Translations under genes and position numbers: made by a program
Virus record (IMG/VR): IMGVR_UViG_3300046777_001895
Span: 1 to 38,096 of that record
Length of the DNA: 38,096 nt
Strand: one strand, 5' to 3'
Source of the DNA: a virus
Notes under the pieces: generated by a model
Told to the model about the DNA's origin: nothing
What the model saw: the letters and a program-made list of their open reading frames with translations, nothing else
Database searches by the model: none
In this document: in pieces, positions 37,239 through 38,096 of the stretch
Numbering within the stretch: the stretch's first letter is position 1
Layout: each line of letters starts with the position of its first letter

Positions 37239-37444
37239 AGCCCGCTACTGATAGTCGGTGACCAGACGCGGCCACGGGCAGTAGTCGGAGTGGCTACACC
37301 GAGTTCGGCTTTGATTTTGTCTCTGAGGCGCTCTAAGTCCGCGAGGGGAAAATAACGGACGCGACGGCCATCAATCTCAACGTCTGACGTACCGCCAAGG
37401 ATGATTGATTCGATTCCTGCGAGTTGTTCTAGGGTATACGCCAT
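37235..37444 (-). CDS. gpW-like head completion protein (69 aa)
   Basis: MAYTLEQLAGIESIILGGTS with VEIDGRRVRYFPLADLERLR and a Thr-rich tail matches the gpW family (about 68 aa). gpW stabilises filled heads and provides the tail attachment site. The ATG at 37444 is chosen because it gives the family N-terminus; a TTG at 37471 would add nine residues. Its stop overlaps the portal start by four bases. Confidence 0.75.
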   Translation of the reverse strand: MAYTLEQLAGIESIILGGTSDVEIDGRRVRYFPLADLERLRDKIKAELGVATPTTARGRVWSPTISSGL

Positions 37445-37504
37445 GCCGCGCAGTTTCGCGGCGACTGTCAAACAAAATAAGGCCGAAAATGTTTGCCTTG
37501 CCTA

Positions 37505-37533
37505 TTGACATAGTTTGATTGTATGCGTATGGT
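37505..37533 (+). promoter_or_regulatory. Sigma70-type promoter for the plus-strand genes
   Basis: TTGACA (37505-37510) and TATGGT (37528-37533) with a 17-bp spacer. It reads toward 37579. The divergent virion operon begins at 37444, so this gap may also carry a late promoter on the other strand; none is clear to me. Confidence 0.6.
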
Positions 37534-37578
37534 TTCAACCAAACCAGATGACTGGTGGTCAACAACCGGAGCAAAACG

Positions 37579-37752
37579 ATGGCACTCGGAACCAACTACA
37601 AGCGAAATAGTGACCGCAACGAAAAACGCATCGAGAAAAACATGGCGAGAGCAAAAGAACTGGCCAAAGAGTTGGGATCGCTGGATTTAGCTGCCAAGGT
37701 AGTGCTTGGCAAAATCACAATCGAAGACGCAAAAGCATTGCGCCAAGCCTAA
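37579..37752 (+). CDS. Small basic protein (57 aa)
   Basis: MALGTNYKRNSDRNEKRIEK and NMARAKELAKELGSLDLAAK form a charged, helical protein. No family is recognised. GGAG lies nine bases upstream of the ATG. It faces away from the virion operon and may be an independent regulator or a separately expressed accessory gene. Confidence 0.6.
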   Translation: MALGTNYKRNSDRNEKRIEKNMARAKELAKELGSLDLAAKVVLGKITIEDAKALRQA

Positions 37753-37790
37753 CCACCTACGGCCACGAACTGCAACACAGGAGAGCAAGC

Positions 37791-37964
37791 ATGACGACCT
37801 GTAAAGACAGCATCACTCGTTACCGGGTACGCCACCCGGGCGGGCAAACAACCATGTTGGCCTCTCGTAGCGTGGCCGGCGCTAACCGGGCCATCAGGAC
37901 GCGCAGCCTTGAAGGCATCTTGGAAAAATCAACAGACTGCTGCACATGGAAGGCGGTCAAATGA
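37791..37964 (+). CDS. Small hypothetical protein (57 aa)
   Basis: ATG at 37791 with AGGAGAG upstream gives MTTCKDSITRYRVRHPGGQT, then SRSVAGANRAIRTRSLEGIL and a Cys-pair end (STDCCTWKAVK). It may be a small mixed alpha/beta protein. The stop overlaps the next ATG (ATGA). No family is recognised. Confidence 0.6.
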   Translation: MTTCKDSITRYRVRHPGGQTTMLASRSVAGANRAIRTRSLEGILEKSTDCCTWKAVK

Positions 37965-38096
37965 CCGAAAACAAACCAAAACGCGGAGGCCCAAATCGGG
38001 GCCAAGGCCGCAAGCCGCTGGCAGCGGATCAGGATACCGTCAGGATCAATCTGACGATGACCGCCAGTCAGCGGGCCAAGCTGATCAGGATGGGCG
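37961..38096 (+). CDS. Partial gene, basic protein cut by the window end (45 aa seen)
   Basis: The start MTENKPKRGGPNRGQGRKPL with DTVRINLTMTASQRAKLIRM is typical of small phage proteins with a Gly/Arg/Lys-rich N-terminus and a ribbon-helix-like segment (V-R-I-N-L-T-M-T-A-S-Q-R). These often precede terminase or packaging genes. The gene continues beyond base 38096, so length and full function are unknown. Confidence 0.55.
   Translation, partial: MTENKPKRGGPNRGQGRKPLAADQDTVRINLTMTASQRAKLIRMG

Overview
The window is almost entirely a temperate, tailed (siphovirus-like) bacteriophage genome or prophage of a proteobacterial host. The evidence is a Rha regulator, a DUF1376 replication protein, YqaJ/RecT recombination genes, DinD- and PrtN-like proteins, and good Shine-Dalgarno and sigma70-type signals. 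Base composition is moderately GC-rich and coding is dense, with many ATGA, TGATG or GTGA start/stop overlaps. No tRNA, rRNA, insertion sequence or CRISPR array was seen. No terminase, holin or endolysin gene lies inside the window, so they are probably beyond its ends. The host species cannot be fixed from the sequence.

Layout. (1) 39-7264, minus strand: the leftward early/replication operon. It starts at a Cro-like gene and runs through small unknown proteins, a Rha-type regulator preceded by structured RNA, a DUF1376 lambda-O-like protein, a possible helicase-loading partner, a RuvC-like nuclease, SSB, a MazG-like pyrophosphohydrolase and a DUF6378-like protein. The DUF1376 gene carries tandem 7-bp and 11-bp DNA repeats and a G-quadruplex motif that look like a replication origin. 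(2) 7276-10750: the lysogeny/accessory region. It holds a LexA-type CI repressor with two co-transcribed membrane proteins, a toxin-antitoxin pair under a palindromic operator, and a dinD-like gene flanked by two copies of one terminator. (3) 10710-17099, plus strand: the rightward early operon. It holds YqaJ exonuclease, RecT annealase and many tiny proteins, and ends with a PrtN-like protein. Matching 15-bp dyads lie in front of both early operons, so one repressor may control both. (4) 17102-18436: a tyrosine recombinase and an adjacent noncoding repeat region that could be attP. (5) 18437-37444, minus strand: the virion operon, read right to left. It encodes a gpW-like connector, portal, protease-capsid fusion, an HNH endonuclease, two DUF2190 decoration proteins, head-tail joining and tail terminator proteins, tail tube, tail chaperones with a -1 frameshift site, a 2120-residue tape measure with an internal transglycosylase, and tail-tip/adhesin proteins. 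(6) 37505-38096, plus strand: a short divergent set of small genes, cut by the window end.

Genome topology. The end of the tail operon abuts the integrase, and genes of one phage lie on both sides of it. In an integrated prophage the genome would normally be opened at attP next to the integrase. The arrangement therefore suggests an unintegrated or circularly permuted phage genome.

Points most worth a second look: the iteron/G-quadruplex origin candidate; the shared operator dyads; a LamG domain nested inside an IPT/TIG domain; a DUF2190 protein split by an inserted domain; the C4-like RNA and long hairpin before rha; an amber-interrupted small gene; and the CI-linked membrane proteins.
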